NCBI RefSeq assembly: GCF_049532985.1
Contig: NZ_CP186693.1
Coordinates: 3,720,001-3,784,000 of the forward strand
DNA from: Promicromonospora sp049532985
Lineage (GTDB): Bacteria > Actinomycetota > Actinomycetes > Actinomycetales > Cellulomonadaceae
Direction of reading: 5' to 3'
DNA length: 64,000 nt
Part shown: positions 1 through 10,432 of the stretch, piece after piece
How positions within the stretch are numbered: the first letter of the stretch is position 1
Layout of the letters: every line of letters begins with the position of its first letter
Notes under the pieces: model-generated
Told to the model about the DNA's origin: nothing
The model's input: the letters and a program-made list of their open reading frames with translations, nothing else
Database searches by the model: none
Program-made: the position numbers and the translations under genes

Positions 1-331
1 CGAGCGTGCCCTGCGGGGTGAGCTCCAGCTCGAGCTCGCCCGAGAGGAACTGGCGCTCGAACTCCTTGTTCTCGCCCACGTAGGAGCTGGTCATCTTGGC
101 GATGCGCTGCGCGCCCAGCAGCACTCCGAGACCCCAGTCGTCCACGCCGCAGTTGTTGCTCACCACGGACAGGCCGCTGGTGCCCTGCGCCAGCAGCGCC
201 TCGATCAGGGCGATCGGGTTGCCGCACAGGCCGAACCCGCCCACGGCCAGCGAGGCGCCGTCCGGGATGTCCGCCACCGCCTCGGCCGCGCTGGCGACCA
301 CCTTGTCGAACCCGGTGCGTGCTCCAGTCAT
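1..331 (-). CDS. scoA: 3-oxoacid CoA-transferase subunit A (partial, C-terminus outside window)
   Basis: The minus strand reads MTGARTGFDKVV, then VGGFGLCGNPIALIEAL and SNNCGVDDWGLGVLL, which is the N-terminal third of the A subunit of succinyl-CoA:3-ketoacid CoA-transferase. Family knowledge: with the B subunit it moves CoA from succinyl-CoA to acetoacetate, activating ketone bodies. About 110 residues are visible of a usual 230-250, so the gene continues off the left edge. ATG at 331 is chosen because AAGGAG sits seven bases upstream. The gene lies 73 bp downstream of a 3-hydroxybutyrate dehydrogenase on the same strand, so oxidation to acetoacetate and its activation are probably co-transcribed with the transporter further upstream. 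Confidence 0.85.
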   Translation of the reverse strand, partial: MTGARTGFDKVVASAAEAVADIPDGASLAVGGFGLCGNPIALIEALLAQGTSGLSVVSNNCGVDDWGLGVLLGAQRIAKMTSSYVGENKEFERQFLSGELELELTPQGTL

Positions 332-404
332 CGTCGACTCCTTCATCAGGTCAGTACCGGCAGGTCGTGCCATGAGCCAGTGTCACACCCCGGGTGCCCG
401 GGGG

Positions 405-1154
405 TCACCGGGCGCTCCAGCCGCCGTCGACGGCCCATGAGGCGCCGGACACCATGGCGGCGTCCGGGCCCGTGAGCCAGCCGACCAGCGCGGCCACCTC
501 GTGCGGCTCCACGAGCCGCTTGACCGCGGACTCCGCGAGCATGACCTTCGCCATCACCTCGGACTCACCGATCCCGTGCACCCGAGCCTGCTCGGCGATC
601 TGCTTCTCCACCAGGGGCGTGCGCACGTAGCCGGGGTTGACGCACACGCTCGTGACGCCGTGCTCGCCACCCTCCAGGGCCGTCACCTTGGACAGGCCCT
701 CCAGGCCGTGCTTGGCCGCCACGTACGCCGCCTTGAACGGCGAGGCCACCAGCCCGTGCACCGACGAGATGTTGACCACGCGCCCCCAGCCCCGGGCGTA
801 CATGCCCGGCAGAGCGGCGCGGACCAGCAGGAACGGCGCCTCCAGCATGATCCGCTGGACCAGCCGGAAGTCGTCCGGCACGAAGTCCTGGATGGGGCTG
901 ACGCGCTGGATGCCCGCGTTGTTCACCAGCACGTCCACGTCCAGCCGCAGGTCGTCCAGGGCGCGGGTGTCGGACAGGTCGACCACCCAGGCCTCGCCGC
1001 CCACCTCCTCGGCGACGGCCTTGGCGCCGTCGCCGTCCACGTCCGCCACCGTCACGTGGGCACCGCGTGCGGCGAGCTCGCGAGCGCACGCGGCGCCGAT
1101 CCCGCTCGCGCCACCCGTCACGAGGGCCCGGCGGCCCGTCAGCGTCAGCTCCAT
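405..1154 (-). CDS. 3-hydroxybutyrate dehydrogenase (SDR family)
   Basis: A 249-residue classical short-chain dehydrogenase. It has the TGGASGIG nucleotide loop at residues 13-20, an NNAG motif, a catalytic YVAAK (Tyr-x-x-x-Lys) near residue 150, and VNPGYVRTPLVEKQI, a stretch typical of D-3-hydroxybutyrate dehydrogenases. Predicted reaction: NAD-dependent oxidation of 3-hydroxybutyrate to acetoacetate in the cytoplasm. ATG at 1154 follows GAGGAGAAGG with good spacing; the open frame runs 14 codons further upstream without a ribosome site. The neighbours, CoA-transferase downstream and an organic-acid transporter upstream, support ketone-body catabolism over general SDR activity. The exact substrate is inferred. 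Confidence 0.85.
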   Translation of the reverse strand: MELTLTGRRALVTGGASGIGAACARELAARGAHVTVADVDGDGAKAVAEEVGGEAWVVDLSDTRALDDLRLDVDVLVNNAGIQRVSPIQDFVPDDFRLVQRIMLEAPFLLVRAALPGMYARGWGRVVNISSVHGLVASPFKAAYVAAKHGLEGLSKVTALEGGEHGVTSVCVNPGYVRTPLVEKQIAEQARVHGIGESEVMAKVMLAESAVKRLVEPHEVAALVGWLTGPDAAMVSGASWAVDGGWSAR

Positions 1155-1280
1155 CGTCGGTCCTTCTCCTCGGCCTTCCACCACGTGCTCCTCCACCGCT
1201 CGTCCTCTCGCCCGCGTGTCGCGGCCGTGCGGGCCGCCCGGCGGGCTCCCGGCCGCCTGACGACCGGGAGCCCGCGCGAC

Positions 1281-2654
1281 TCAGTCCCGTGCGAGTCCCT
1301 TCGCCGCGAGCGCCTGCTCGCGTGCCTGGTCCTCGGCGTCCAGGGCGTGCAGCGATGCGCCCCTGGTCTCGCGCAGCGCGATCGCCGCGACGAGGGTGAT
1401 GAGGGCGGCGACGCCCATGTAGACGGCGGTGGGCCACCAGGAGCCGGTGTTCTTGAGCCAGGTGGTGGCGAGGATCGGCGCCAGGGAGCCCGCCACGATG
1501 GAGGTCACCTGGTAGCTGATCGAGACGCCGGAGTAGCGCATCCGGGTGGGGAACATCTCGGCCATGATCGCGGGCTGCACGGCGTACATCAGCGCGTGGA
1601 ACAGCAGGCCTGCCATGAGCACGGCCAGGATCACCCAGGCGTTCTGGGTGTCCATGGCCGGGAAGGCGAACCAGCACCAGGTGGCGCCGAGCACGGCGCC
1701 CGTGATGTACAGCGGCTTGCGGCCCACCCGGTCGGCGAGGCGCCCGACGGCGAGGATCACCACGAAGTGGAACGCGTGCGCGGCCGCGACCACGCCGAGG
1801 ATGCGCGTGGTGTCCATGCCGAGCGCGGTGCCGAGGTAGACGATCGAGAAGCTGACCACGAGGTAGTACAGGATGTTCTCGGCGAACCGCAGGCCCATGC
1901 CGGTGAGCACGCCACGCGGGTAGCGCCTGATCACCTCGAGCACGCCGTAGCCCTTGTCGCCCTCGTCGATCTCGGCCTTCGCCTCCTCGTAGATGGGCGC
2001 GTCCGAGACGCGGGTGCGCACGTAGTAGCCCACGACGATGACGACGGCGGACAGCCAGAACGCGACGCGCCAGCCCCAGGCGAGGAAGGCCTCGTCGGTC
2101 AGGGTGGCCGACATCGTGTAGAGCACGACCGTCGCGAGCAGGTTGCCCGCGGGCACGCCGGCCTGCGGCCACGCCGTCCAGCGGGCGCGCTCGTCGTCGC
2201 GGCTGTGCTCCGCGACGAGCAGCACGGCGCCGCCCCACTCGCCGCCGAGCGCCACGCCCTGGACGAAGCGCAGGATCACCAGGAGCGCCGGGGCGAGGAA
2301 TCCGACCTGCTGGAACGTGGGCAGGCAGCCCATGAGCACGGTCGCCACGCCGATCAGCACGATCGTGAACTGCAGCGTGTACTTGCGTCCGAGCTTGTCG
2401 CCCAGGTGGCCGAAGATGACGCCGCCCAGCGGACGGGCCACGAAGCCCACCGCGTAGGTGACGAACGCGGCGATGATCGCGTCGTAGGCGTTGCCCGTCT
2501 CGGGCATGAGCACCTTGTTGAACACGAGCGCGGCGGCGGTCGCGTAGAGGAAGAAGTCGTACCACTCGACGACGGTGCCGGCCATCGAGGCGGCGACGAT
2601 GCGCCGGATGAGCGACCGGTCCCCCGGTGCGCCCTGGCTCTGCTGTGCGGACAT
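1281..2654 (-). CDS. MFS transporter, metabolite:H+ symporter (MHS) type
   Basis: A 457-residue major facilitator protein with about twelve hydrophobic segments. VVEWYDFFLYATAAALVF near the N-terminus, the GHLGDKLGRK loop between helices 2 and 3, and RFVQGVALGGEWGGAVLL are hallmarks of the MHS branch (shikimate, proline/betaine, dicarboxylate symporters). ATG at 2654 is preferred because TAGGAG lies nine bases upstream; a GTG ten codons earlier lacks a ribosome site. It is the first gene of a probable operon with 3-hydroxybutyrate dehydrogenase and CoA-transferase, so it may import 3-hydroxybutyrate or acetoacetate. That substrate is inferred from context only. Confidence 0.85.
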   Translation of the reverse strand: MSAQQSQGAPGDRSLIRRIVAASMAGTVVEWYDFFLYATAAALVFNKVLMPETGNAYDAIIAAFVTYAVGFVARPLGGVIFGHLGDKLGRKYTLQFTIVLIGVATVLMGCLPTFQQVGFLAPALLVILRFVQGVALGGEWGGAVLLVAEHSRDDERARWTAWPQAGVPAGNLLATVVLYTMSATLTDEAFLAWGWRVAFWLSAVVIVVGYYVRTRVSDAPIYEEAKAEIDEGDKGYGVLEVIRRYPRGVLTGMGLRFAENILYYLVVSFSIVYLGTALGMDTTRILGVVAAAHAFHFVVILAVGRLADRVGRKPLYITGAVLGATWCWFAFPAMDTQNAWVILAVLMAGLLFHALMYAVQPAIMAEMFPTRMRYSGVSISYQVTSIVAGSLAPILATTWLKNTGSWWPTAVYMGVAALITLVAAIALRETRGASLHALDAEDQAREQALAAKGLARD

Positions 2655-2787
2655 GCTGCTGCTCCTAGGTGTCGACTCTGACACGGGACGTGGCCGGCCC
2701 GGTGTGGTCCGCGCGGACCGCCACGGATGACCCGCCCGAGTTTTCCCGGAAGCACTGTGCGCAGCAATGACGAACTCGGCAGACGGC

Positions 2788-2805
2788 GTGTGCAGGAATG
2801 CACAC
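2788..2805. promoter_or_regulatory. Inverted repeat GTGTGCA-N4-TGCACAC, candidate LysR operator
   Basis: Two perfect 7-bp arms around GGAA lie in the divergent intergenic region between the transporter and the LysR gene. The left arm overlaps the expected -35 region of the LysR promoter (its -10 box, TAACGT, is at 2810-2815). The palindrome and position fit LysR autoregulation and divergent control. No binding data. Confidence 0.55.
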
Positions 2806-2809
2806 TTGG

Positions 2810-2815
2810 TAACGT
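2810..2815 (+). promoter_or_regulatory. -10 box TAACGT of leaderless LysR gene
   Basis: TAACGT is followed by six bases and then the ATG at 2822. There is no Shine-Dalgarno sequence, which fits transcription starting at or next to the start codon. Confidence 0.5.
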
Positions 2816-2821
2816 CACCGC

Positions 2822-3748
2822 ATGTCAGCCCGCAACGACCCGCCGGCCGGCCAGGTCGCCGACCAGCTCCTGGTGCTCCTGGCCGTGGCCCGCACCGGCC
2901 GGTACACGACGGCGGCCCGCGCGCTCGGCGTCAACCACACCACGGTCGCCCGCAACATCACGGCGCTGGAACGTGCCCTGGGCGGACGCCTCCTGGTCAA
3001 GGGCGCCGACGGCTGGGAGCTGACGGCGCTCGGCCGGCGCGCGGCCCGCGCCGGGGAGGCCGTGTCCGACGCCGTGGACCGGCTGGTGGGCGGCGACACC
3101 GAGGCCGACCCGGTGACCGGCGTCGTGCGGATGACGGCGACCGACGGGTTCAGCGCCTACGTGGCCTCCCCCGCGATCGCCCGGCTCCGCGGGGAGCACC
3201 CGGAGCTGTCCGTCGAGCTCGTCACGGTCACCCGCGTGGCCACCCACCACCGGTCGGGGGTCGACGTCGACGTCGTGGTGGGGGACCCCAACGTGCAGCG
3301 GGCCAAGGCCGTGCGCCTGGGTGAGTACGTGCTCGGGATGTACGGCTCGCGGGACTACCTGGCGCGGCACGGCACGCCCACCACGGTCGAGGAGATGTCG
3401 CGGCACGGGCTGGTCTACTTCGTCGACTCGATGCTCCAGGTCAACGACCTCGACGCGCCCCGGCGCCTGGTCCCGGGCATGCCGGACGCGCTGGCGTCGA
3501 CCAACGTGTTCGTGCACGTCGAGGCCACGCGCGCCGGCGCGGGACTGGGCTTCCTGCCCTGCTTCATGGCCGACCGGCACGACGACCTGGTGCGGCTCCT
3601 GCCCGACGAGGTCACCGAGCGGCTGCCCTACTGGGCCGTGATCCGCAGCGAGTCGTGGCGCCGGCCGGCCGTGGCAGCCGTCGTGCAGGTGCTGGCCGAC
3701 GAGATGGCCCGTCAGCGCGACCACATGCTGGGCCTCACGTCCCCCTGA
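2822..3748 (+). CDS. LysR-family transcriptional regulator
   Basis: A 308-residue LysR regulator. Residues about 12-70 form the winged helix-turn-helix (LLAVARTGRYTTAARALG, then HTTVARNITALERALGG). The rest is a periplasmic-binding-like effector domain (VVRMTATDGFSAYVASPAI and following). It is transcribed away from the transporter, 3-hydroxybutyrate dehydrogenase and CoA-transferase genes with a 167-bp shared control region, so it very likely regulates them in response to a ketone-body ligand; this is inferred. Translation is probably leaderless: TAACGT stands six bases before the ATG and no ribosome site is visible. Confidence 0.88.
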   Translation: MSARNDPPAGQVADQLLVLLAVARTGRYTTAARALGVNHTTVARNITALERALGGRLLVKGADGWELTALGRRAARAGEAVSDAVDRLVGGDTEADPVTGVVRMTATDGFSAYVASPAIARLRGEHPELSVELVTVTRVATHHRSGVDVDVVVGDPNVQRAKAVRLGEYVLGMYGSRDYLARHGTPTTVEEMSRHGLVYFVDSMLQVNDLDAPRRLVPGMPDALASTNVFVHVEATRAGAGLGFLPCFMADRHDDLVRLLPDEVTERLPYWAVIRSESWRRPAVAAVVQVLADEMARQRDHMLGLTSP

Positions 3749-3751
3749 CGT

Positions 3752-3807
3752 CGAGTGCGGACCTGGTGGCGGTAAGAGCCCCGAATCCGCCACCAGGTCC
3801 GCGCTCG
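3752..3807. terminator. Bidirectional terminator between LysR and ramB
   Basis: Two 21-base arms (3752-3772 and 3787-3807, one mismatch) flank a 14-base loop between convergent genes. The stem is GC-rich with no clear U-tract. Confidence 0.7.
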
Positions 3808-3821
3808 TCGGTCCGGGCGGC

Positions 3822-5393
3822 TCAGTCCTCCGGAGCGTGCCGTTCCAGGAACTTGTAGACCTCCGTCGTCTCCACGCCCGGGTACGCGCCCGAGGGCATC
3901 GCGGCGAGCATCGACGCGTGCGGCCGCGCGGACGGCCAGGCGAAGTCGCCCCACTTCTCCGACAGCTCCGCGGGCGGACGCCGGCAGCACGACTCGTCGG
4001 GACAACGGGAGGCCGCGCGCTGCGTGGTCTCCCGCCCGGAGAACCACTTGACGTGCGCGAACGGCACGCCGACCGACACCGAGAAGGCGCCGTCCGAGGT
4101 GTTCTCCACGCGGGACGTGCACCAGTACGTGCCCGACGACGTGTCGGTGTACTGCGCGTACGGGTTGAACCGGTCCTCGACGTCGAACACCCGGCGCGCC
4201 GTCCACTGCTTGCACACGTGCTGGCCCTCGACGGCGCCCAGGGCGTCGGACGGGAACCGCACGCCGTCGTTCTCGTAGGCCTTGTGCAGGATCCCGGACT
4301 CGTGCACCTTCATGAAGTGCACCGGGATGCCGAGGTGCCGCGTGGCGAGGTTGGTGAAGCGGTGCGCGGCGGTCTCGAACGACACCCCGAACGCGTCACG
4401 CAGGTCCTCGATCGCGATCGCCCGCTCGTCCTTGGCGTCGCGCAGGAACTTCACGCCCGGCTTCTCGGGCACCATGAGCGCGGCCGCGAGGTAGTTGGCC
4501 TCGACCCGCTGCCGCAGGAACTCGCCGTAGTGCCCGGGCTCCGTGTGCTCCAGCACGTGCGAGGCGAGTGCCTGCAGCAGCGCGGAGCGGGTGTTGGACC
4601 GGCCGCGGAACCCCTTGGACGGCAGGTAGAGGCGCCGGTTGCGGGTGTCGATCACCGACCGCGTCGAGTGCGGCAGGTCGCTCACGTAGTGCAACGTGAA
4701 GCCGAGGTGCGCGGCGATCTCGGCGGCCATGCGCTGGGGCAGCGGCCCGGAGGTGTGCCCGACGTCGGCCAGCAGGCCCTTGGCCACCTGTTCCAGCTCC
4801 GGCAGGTAGTTGTCCTTGGCGCGCATCTCGTCGCGGAGCTCGCCGTTGGCCCGGCGCGCCTCCTCCGGGGTGGCCGCACGCTCGGTGTGCAGGCGCTCCA
4901 GCTCGCGGTGCAGCGCCAGGATCGTCGAGAGTGCGTCGTGGGGCAGCGACTTGCCGATGCGCACGCCGTCGATGCCGAGCGACGCGAAGAGGGGGCCGCG
5001 CTGCGCGCGCTCCAGCTCGATCTCCAGCGCGTCCCGCTCCGACGGCGGCTCGGCCGAGAGCAGGTCGTCCACGCCGGCGTCGAGCGCCCGCGCGATGGCC
5101 TGGAGCTGCGAGAACTTGGGCTCCCGCTTGCCGTTCTCCAGCGTGCTGACCTGCGACGGAGCACGATCGATGGCCGCCGCGAGGTCTTCCAGGGTCATGC
5201 CCTTGCTGGTGCGCAGGTGGCGGATGCGGCGACCGATCGTGAGGGCGTCCGGCTCGGCGTCCGGCGGCGTCGCCGCCGTGGTCGCTGCCGTGACCCTAGA
5301 AGCGTTTTGACCGCTCTGCGGAGAACGCGAGGATGCCACGTTTCGCGCGGTTCTGCGATTTCCCGGGGTTCCTGCCATGCCCGAGGGTGACAT
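3822..5393 (-). CDS. ramB: Short-chain fatty acid / acetate metabolism regulator RamB
   Basis: A 523-residue XRE-type regulator. The helix-turn-helix is near residues 45-100 (IRHLRTSKGMTLEDLAAAI, then APSQVSTLENGKREPKFSQL). It is followed by an ImmA/IrrE-like segment and the long C-terminal domain of the RamB/PrpR family, with a cysteine-rich CPDESCCRR stretch near the end. Family knowledge: RamB controls acetate activation and glyoxylate cycle genes in Corynebacterium and Mycobacterium. Here it lies divergent to isocitrate lyase, as in mycobacteria. ATG at 5393 is chosen because GGAAGG lies eight bases upstream; TTG at 5426 is possible. DNA binding to the aceA promoter is inferred. Confidence 0.88.
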   Translation of the reverse strand: MSPSGMAGTPGNRRTARNVASSRSPQSGQNASRVTAATTAATPPDAEPDALTIGRRIRHLRTSKGMTLEDLAAAIDRAPSQVSTLENGKREPKFSQLQAIARALDAGVDDLLSAEPPSERDALEIELERAQRGPLFASLGIDGVRIGKSLPHDALSTILALHRELERLHTERAATPEEARRANGELRDEMRAKDNYLPELEQVAKGLLADVGHTSGPLPQRMAAEIAAHLGFTLHYVSDLPHSTRSVIDTRNRRLYLPSKGFRGRSNTRSALLQALASHVLEHTEPGHYGEFLRQRVEANYLAAALMVPEKPGVKFLRDAKDERAIAIEDLRDAFGVSFETAAHRFTNLATRHLGIPVHFMKVHESGILHKAYENDGVRFPSDALGAVEGQHVCKQWTARRVFDVEDRFNPYAQYTDTSSGTYWCTSRVENTSDGAFSVSVGVPFAHVKWFSGRETTQRAASRCPDESCCRRPPAELSEKWGDFAWPSARPHASMLAAMPSGAYPGVETTEVYKFLERHAPED

Positions 5394-5534
5394 ACGGAAA
5401 GCCTTCCGATCAACAGAAGAACACAAGATCTTCTACTCAGATCTGCTTGAGAAGGGGGTTGCGCGGGGCGGAAGGTCGTAACACGTCGCCGGCAGACACG
5501 GTGACAACGTTCCGTCCCGAGAAGGAGACCCGCC

Positions 5535-6886
<1,352 letters not shown>

Positions 6887-6887
<1 letters not shown>

Positions 6888-8761
6888 TGACCGCCACCAT
6901 CGACACCCGCGCCCAGGGCACCAGCCCGTACGACGCCGACGCCGGCCTGGCCGGTATCGGCACACCTCCGGCGTCGCGGACGGCGTCGGTCCCCGCGCCG
7001 GCCCCGCCGTCGCCCGCCCCCGCCCGGACGCCCGAGGCCGGCGCTCCTGCGCCGCGGAGCTCGGCGCCCAGCACCCTGCCGAACGGCGGCGTCGGGGCCT
7101 CCGGGACCGGTGCCCGCCGCGGCGTGATCACCGTGACCGGCTCCGTGGGGCCGCGGTACGACGAGATCCTCACGCCAGAGGCCCTCGGGTTCCTGGCCCT
7201 GCTCCACGACCGGTTCGACGCCGCCCGCGACGACCTGATCGCCCAGCGCCAGCTGCGCCGGCAGGACATCGCGGACGGTACCGACCCCGACTTCCGGGCC
7301 TCCACCCGGCCGGTGCGCGACGACCCGGACTGGCGGGTCGCCGGCTCCCGGAACGCGCCGGGACTGGAGGACCGCCGCGTCGAGATCACCGGCCCCACCG
7401 ACCCGAAGATGACGATCAACGCCCTGAACTCGGGCGCCCGGTGCTGGCTCGCCGACGCCGAGGACGCCTCCAGCCCCACGTGGCCCAACGTGGTGGAGGG
7501 ACAGCTCGCGCTGCACGACGCCATCCGCGGCACCCTCGCGTTCACGAACGAGGCGGGCAAGGAGTACCGGCTGCGGTCGTCGAACATCGCCGACCTGCCG
7601 ACCATCGTGTTCCGGCCGCGCGGCTGGCACCTCGACGAGGCCCACCTGCGGTACACGGACGCGCACGGCATCACGAGCAACGCCCTGGGCAGCCTCGTGG
7701 ACTTCGGTCTCTACTTCTTCCACAACGCGGCCGAGCTCGTCGCGCGCGGCCGGGGCCCGTACTTCTACCTGCCCAAGCTGGAGGGCTACCGGGAGGCACG
7801 GCTGTGGAACGAGGTGTTCGAGGTGGCGCAGGACGCGCTCGGTATCCCGCGCGGCACCGTGCGCGCCACGGTGCTCATCGAGACCCTGCCCGCGGCCTTC
7901 GAGATGGAGGAGATCCTCTACGAGCTGCGCGACCACTGCGCGGGCCTGAACGCGGGCCGCTGGGACTACCTGTTCTCGGTGATCAAGTGCTTCCGCACCC
8001 GCGGCGAGTCGTACGTGCTGCCGGACCGTGCCCAGGTCACCATGACCGCGCCGTTCATGCGCGCGTACACCGAGCTGCTCGTGGCCACGTGCCACAAGCG
8101 CGGGGCGCACGCCATCGGTGGCATGAGCGCGTTCATCCCCGACCGCCGCGACCCGGAGGTCACGGAGCGGGCGTTCGCCCAGGTGAGCGCCGACAAGAAG
8201 CGTGAGGCGTCCGACGGGTTCGACGGCACCTGGGTGGCCCACCCCGACCTCGTCCCGGTGGCACAGGCCGAGTTCGACGCCGTCCTGGGCGACGCGCCGA
8301 ACCAGGTGTCGCGCCTGCGGGACGACGTCACGGTGGGCCAGCACGAACTGCTCGACATCGCCTCGGCCCGCCGGGCCGGCGCGACGGTCACCTCGGCCGG
8401 CCTGCGGTCGAACGTGTCGGTCGCCGTCCGCTACCTCGACGCCTGGCTGCGCGGCACCGGGGCCGCGGCGCTCGACAGCCTCATGGAGGACGCCGCCACG
8501 GCGGAGATCTCGCGATCGCAGGTGTGGCAGTGGATCGCGTCCGGCACCGTGACCGACGACGACCAGCAGCCCGTGACCCGCGAGCGCGTCGAGGCGATCC
8601 TGCTCGACGTCGTCGCGTCGCTGCCGCACGAGCACGGGAACCGGCTCGAGGACGCGGCGGCGATCTTCCGCCAGGTCGCCCTGCAGGACGACTTCCCGCC
8701 GTTCCTCACGAGCCCCGCCTACCAGGGTCACCTGGTGGACTCGGCGGTCGACCGGCCGTAG
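6887..8761 (+). CDS. aceB: Malate synthase A with Pro/Ala-rich N-terminal extension
   Basis: 624 residues. From about residue 80 (ITVTGSVGPRYDEILTPEAL) it matches malate synthase A: DAEDASSPTWPNVVEGQ, YFYLPKLEG, VLIETLPAAFEMEEILYELR, INALNSGARCWLADAEDA and GGMSAFIPDRRD. It condenses glyoxylate with acetyl-CoA to malate, completing the shunt. The family is usually 530-550 residues; the extra 80 here are low-complexity Pro, Ala, Ser and Gly with no visible domain. The start ATG overlaps the aceA stop by one base. A later in-frame start was considered, but no ribosome site supports it, so the extension is probably translated. Confidence 0.95.
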
Positions 8762-9070
8762 CACCTCGACCGGTCGAGCGGCCGGTCATTTGGCCGGTCA
8801 CAGAGCCGGGGCGCCCCACCGTCGGTCGGGGCGCCCCTTCCATCCGCCCGACGCCGCACCGGCCGCCGTTCTCTCTCCGCACCCCAACACCCCCGGGGCG
8901 AGGCCGGCGCGGTGTCGGGCTTGGCGTGGTGACGGCGGACGCAGTGCCGGCAGCCACCCGGCGGAGGTCACCGGGACCATGACGGCCGGAGACCGCGCAC
9001 CACCGTCGAGCGGATGCGCGGCCGGACCGCCACACCCGCTCGACGCCGTGCCGTCAGGCCGTCGGGCGGG
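8762..9070. other. Intergenic region between convergent aceB and lysA
   Basis: 309 bp without a supported gene. It holds the aceB terminator and, before it, the 9-bp direct repeat GGCCGGTCA (8780-8788 and 8792-8800). I see nothing else; open frames here have no ribosome site or recognisable product. Confidence 0.6.
8808..8837 (+). terminator. Terminator after aceB
   Basis: GGGGCGCCCC occurs at 8808-8817 and again at 8828-8837, separated by ten bases and followed by TTCC. Each copy is self-complementary and the two can pair, giving a strong GC hairpin 47 bases after the aceB stop. Confidence 0.65.
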
Positions 9071-10432
9071 TCAGCCCTGGTCGAGCCCCAGCAGGTCGTC
9101 CTCGGTCTCGCGCCGCACCAGCACCCGGGAGGCGCCGTCGGACACCGCCAGGACGGGCGGGCGGGGCAGCATGTTGTAGTTCGACGCCATGGAGCGCCCG
9201 TACGCGCCCGTGGCGGCGACGGCGAGCAGGTCGCCCGCGCGCACGTCGGCCGGGAGCTGCACCTCGTGCACCACGATGTCGCCGGACTCGCAGTGCTTGC
9301 CCACCACACGCGCGAGGATCGGCTCGGCGTCCGAGGACCGTCCCACGATCTCCGCGTGGTACGCAGCCCCGTACAGGGCGGGCCGGATGTTGTCGCTCAT
9401 GCCGCCGTCGACCGACACGTAGGTGCGGGTGAAGTCGGTTCCGCCGTCGGCCGAGACCGTGACCGGCTTGACCGTGCCGACCGTGTAGAGCGTGAGGCCC
9501 GCGGGCCCGACGATCGCCCGGCCGGGCTCGATCGAGAACCGCGGCAGGTTGGTGCCCAGCTCCTGGCAGACGCCGGCCACGGACTGCGCGATGTCCTTCG
9601 CGACCCGCTCGGGGTCGAGCGCGACGTCGCCCGGCAGGTAGGCGATGCCGTACCCGCCACCGAGGTCGACCTCGTCCACCAGCACGCCCGACCGCTCGGC
9701 CAGGTCGGCCCGCAGCCGCAGCACCACCCGCGCCGCCGCCTCGAAGCCGTCGGGGTCGAGGATCTGCGAGCCGATGTGCGAGTGGATGCCGAGCAGCCGC
9801 AGCTCGGGGTGCTTGAGCACCGCGAGCAGCGCGGTCATCGCGGGGCTCTCCGCCCCGTCGGCCGCGTTGACCGACAGCCCGAACTTCTGGTCCTCGTGCG
9901 CGGTCGCGATGTACTCGTGCCCGCCCGCGTGCACGCCCGTGGTCACGCGGACCATCACCGGTGCGACGACGCCGCGCTCCCCCGCGAGCCGCGCCACGCG
10001 CTCGATCTCGACCAGCGAGTCCACGATGATGCGGCCCACGCCGGCCTCGAGCGCACGCCGGATCTCGGCGTCGGACTTGTTGTTGCCGTGCAGGCCGATC
10101 TCCGCACCCGGCACCTCGGCCCGCAGCGCGACGGCGAGCTCGCCACCCGAGGCGGTGTCCACCCGCAGACCCTCCTCGCGCGCCCAGCGCGCCACGGCCA
10201 CGGTGAGCAGCGCCTTGCCGGCGTAGTACACGTCCACGCCGGTGCCGACGGCACCGAACGCCGCCTCGAACGCCGTGCGGTAGGCGCGGGCGCGCGCCCG
10301 GAAGTCGGCCTCGTCCAGCACGTAGGCCGGCGTGCCGTGCTCGGCCGCGAGGTTGCGGACGTCGACGCCGGCGACGGCCAGCGCGCCGTCGGGCAGCCGG
10401 CCGACCCCCGTGGACCAGGGCGCGCCGGTCAC
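9071..10432 (-). CDS. lysA: Diaminopimelate decarboxylase
   Basis: 453 residues, a PLP-dependent fold-III decarboxylase. The PLP lysine is K73 in VYYAGKALL; HGNNKSDAEI, GIHSHIGSQILD, DLGGGYGIAYL, FSIEPGRAIVGPAG, KHCESGDIV and GAYGRSMASNYN are family signatures. It converts meso-diaminopimelate to lysine, the last step of lysine synthesis. GTG at 10432 overlaps the argS stop as GTGA, so lysA is translationally coupled to argS; an argS-lysA pair is the usual order in actinobacteria, often followed by homoserine genes, but here a convergent aceB terminator ends the unit. Confidence 0.95.
   Translation of the reverse strand: MTGAPWSTGVGRLPDGALAVAGVDVRNLAAEHGTPAYVLDEADFRARARAYRTAFEAAFGAVGTGVDVYYAGKALLTVAVARWAREEGLRVDTASGGELAVALRAEVPGAEIGLHGNNKSDAEIRRALEAGVGRIIVDSLVEIERVARLAGERGVVAPVMVRVTTGVHAGGHEYIATAHEDQKFGLSVNAADGAESPAMTALLAVLKHPELRLLGIHSHIGSQILDPDGFEAAARVVLRLRADLAERSGVLVDEVDLGGGYGIAYLPGDVALDPERVAKDIAQSVAGVCQELGTNLPRFSIEPGRAIVGPAGLTLYTVGTVKPVTVSADGGTDFTRTYVSVDGGMSDNIRPALYGAAYHAEIVGRSSDAEPILARVVGKHCESGDIVVHEVQLPADVRAGDLLAVAATGAYGRSMASNYNMLPRPPVLAVSDGASRVLVRRETEDDLLGLDQG

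Noticed and set aside
501..2681. Very long open frames antisense to the transporter and dehydrogenase genes
   Set aside because: High GC leaves antisense frames open. They show Arg/His/Gly-rich composition, no family motifs and no ribosome sites, and the opposite strand encodes clear enzymes.
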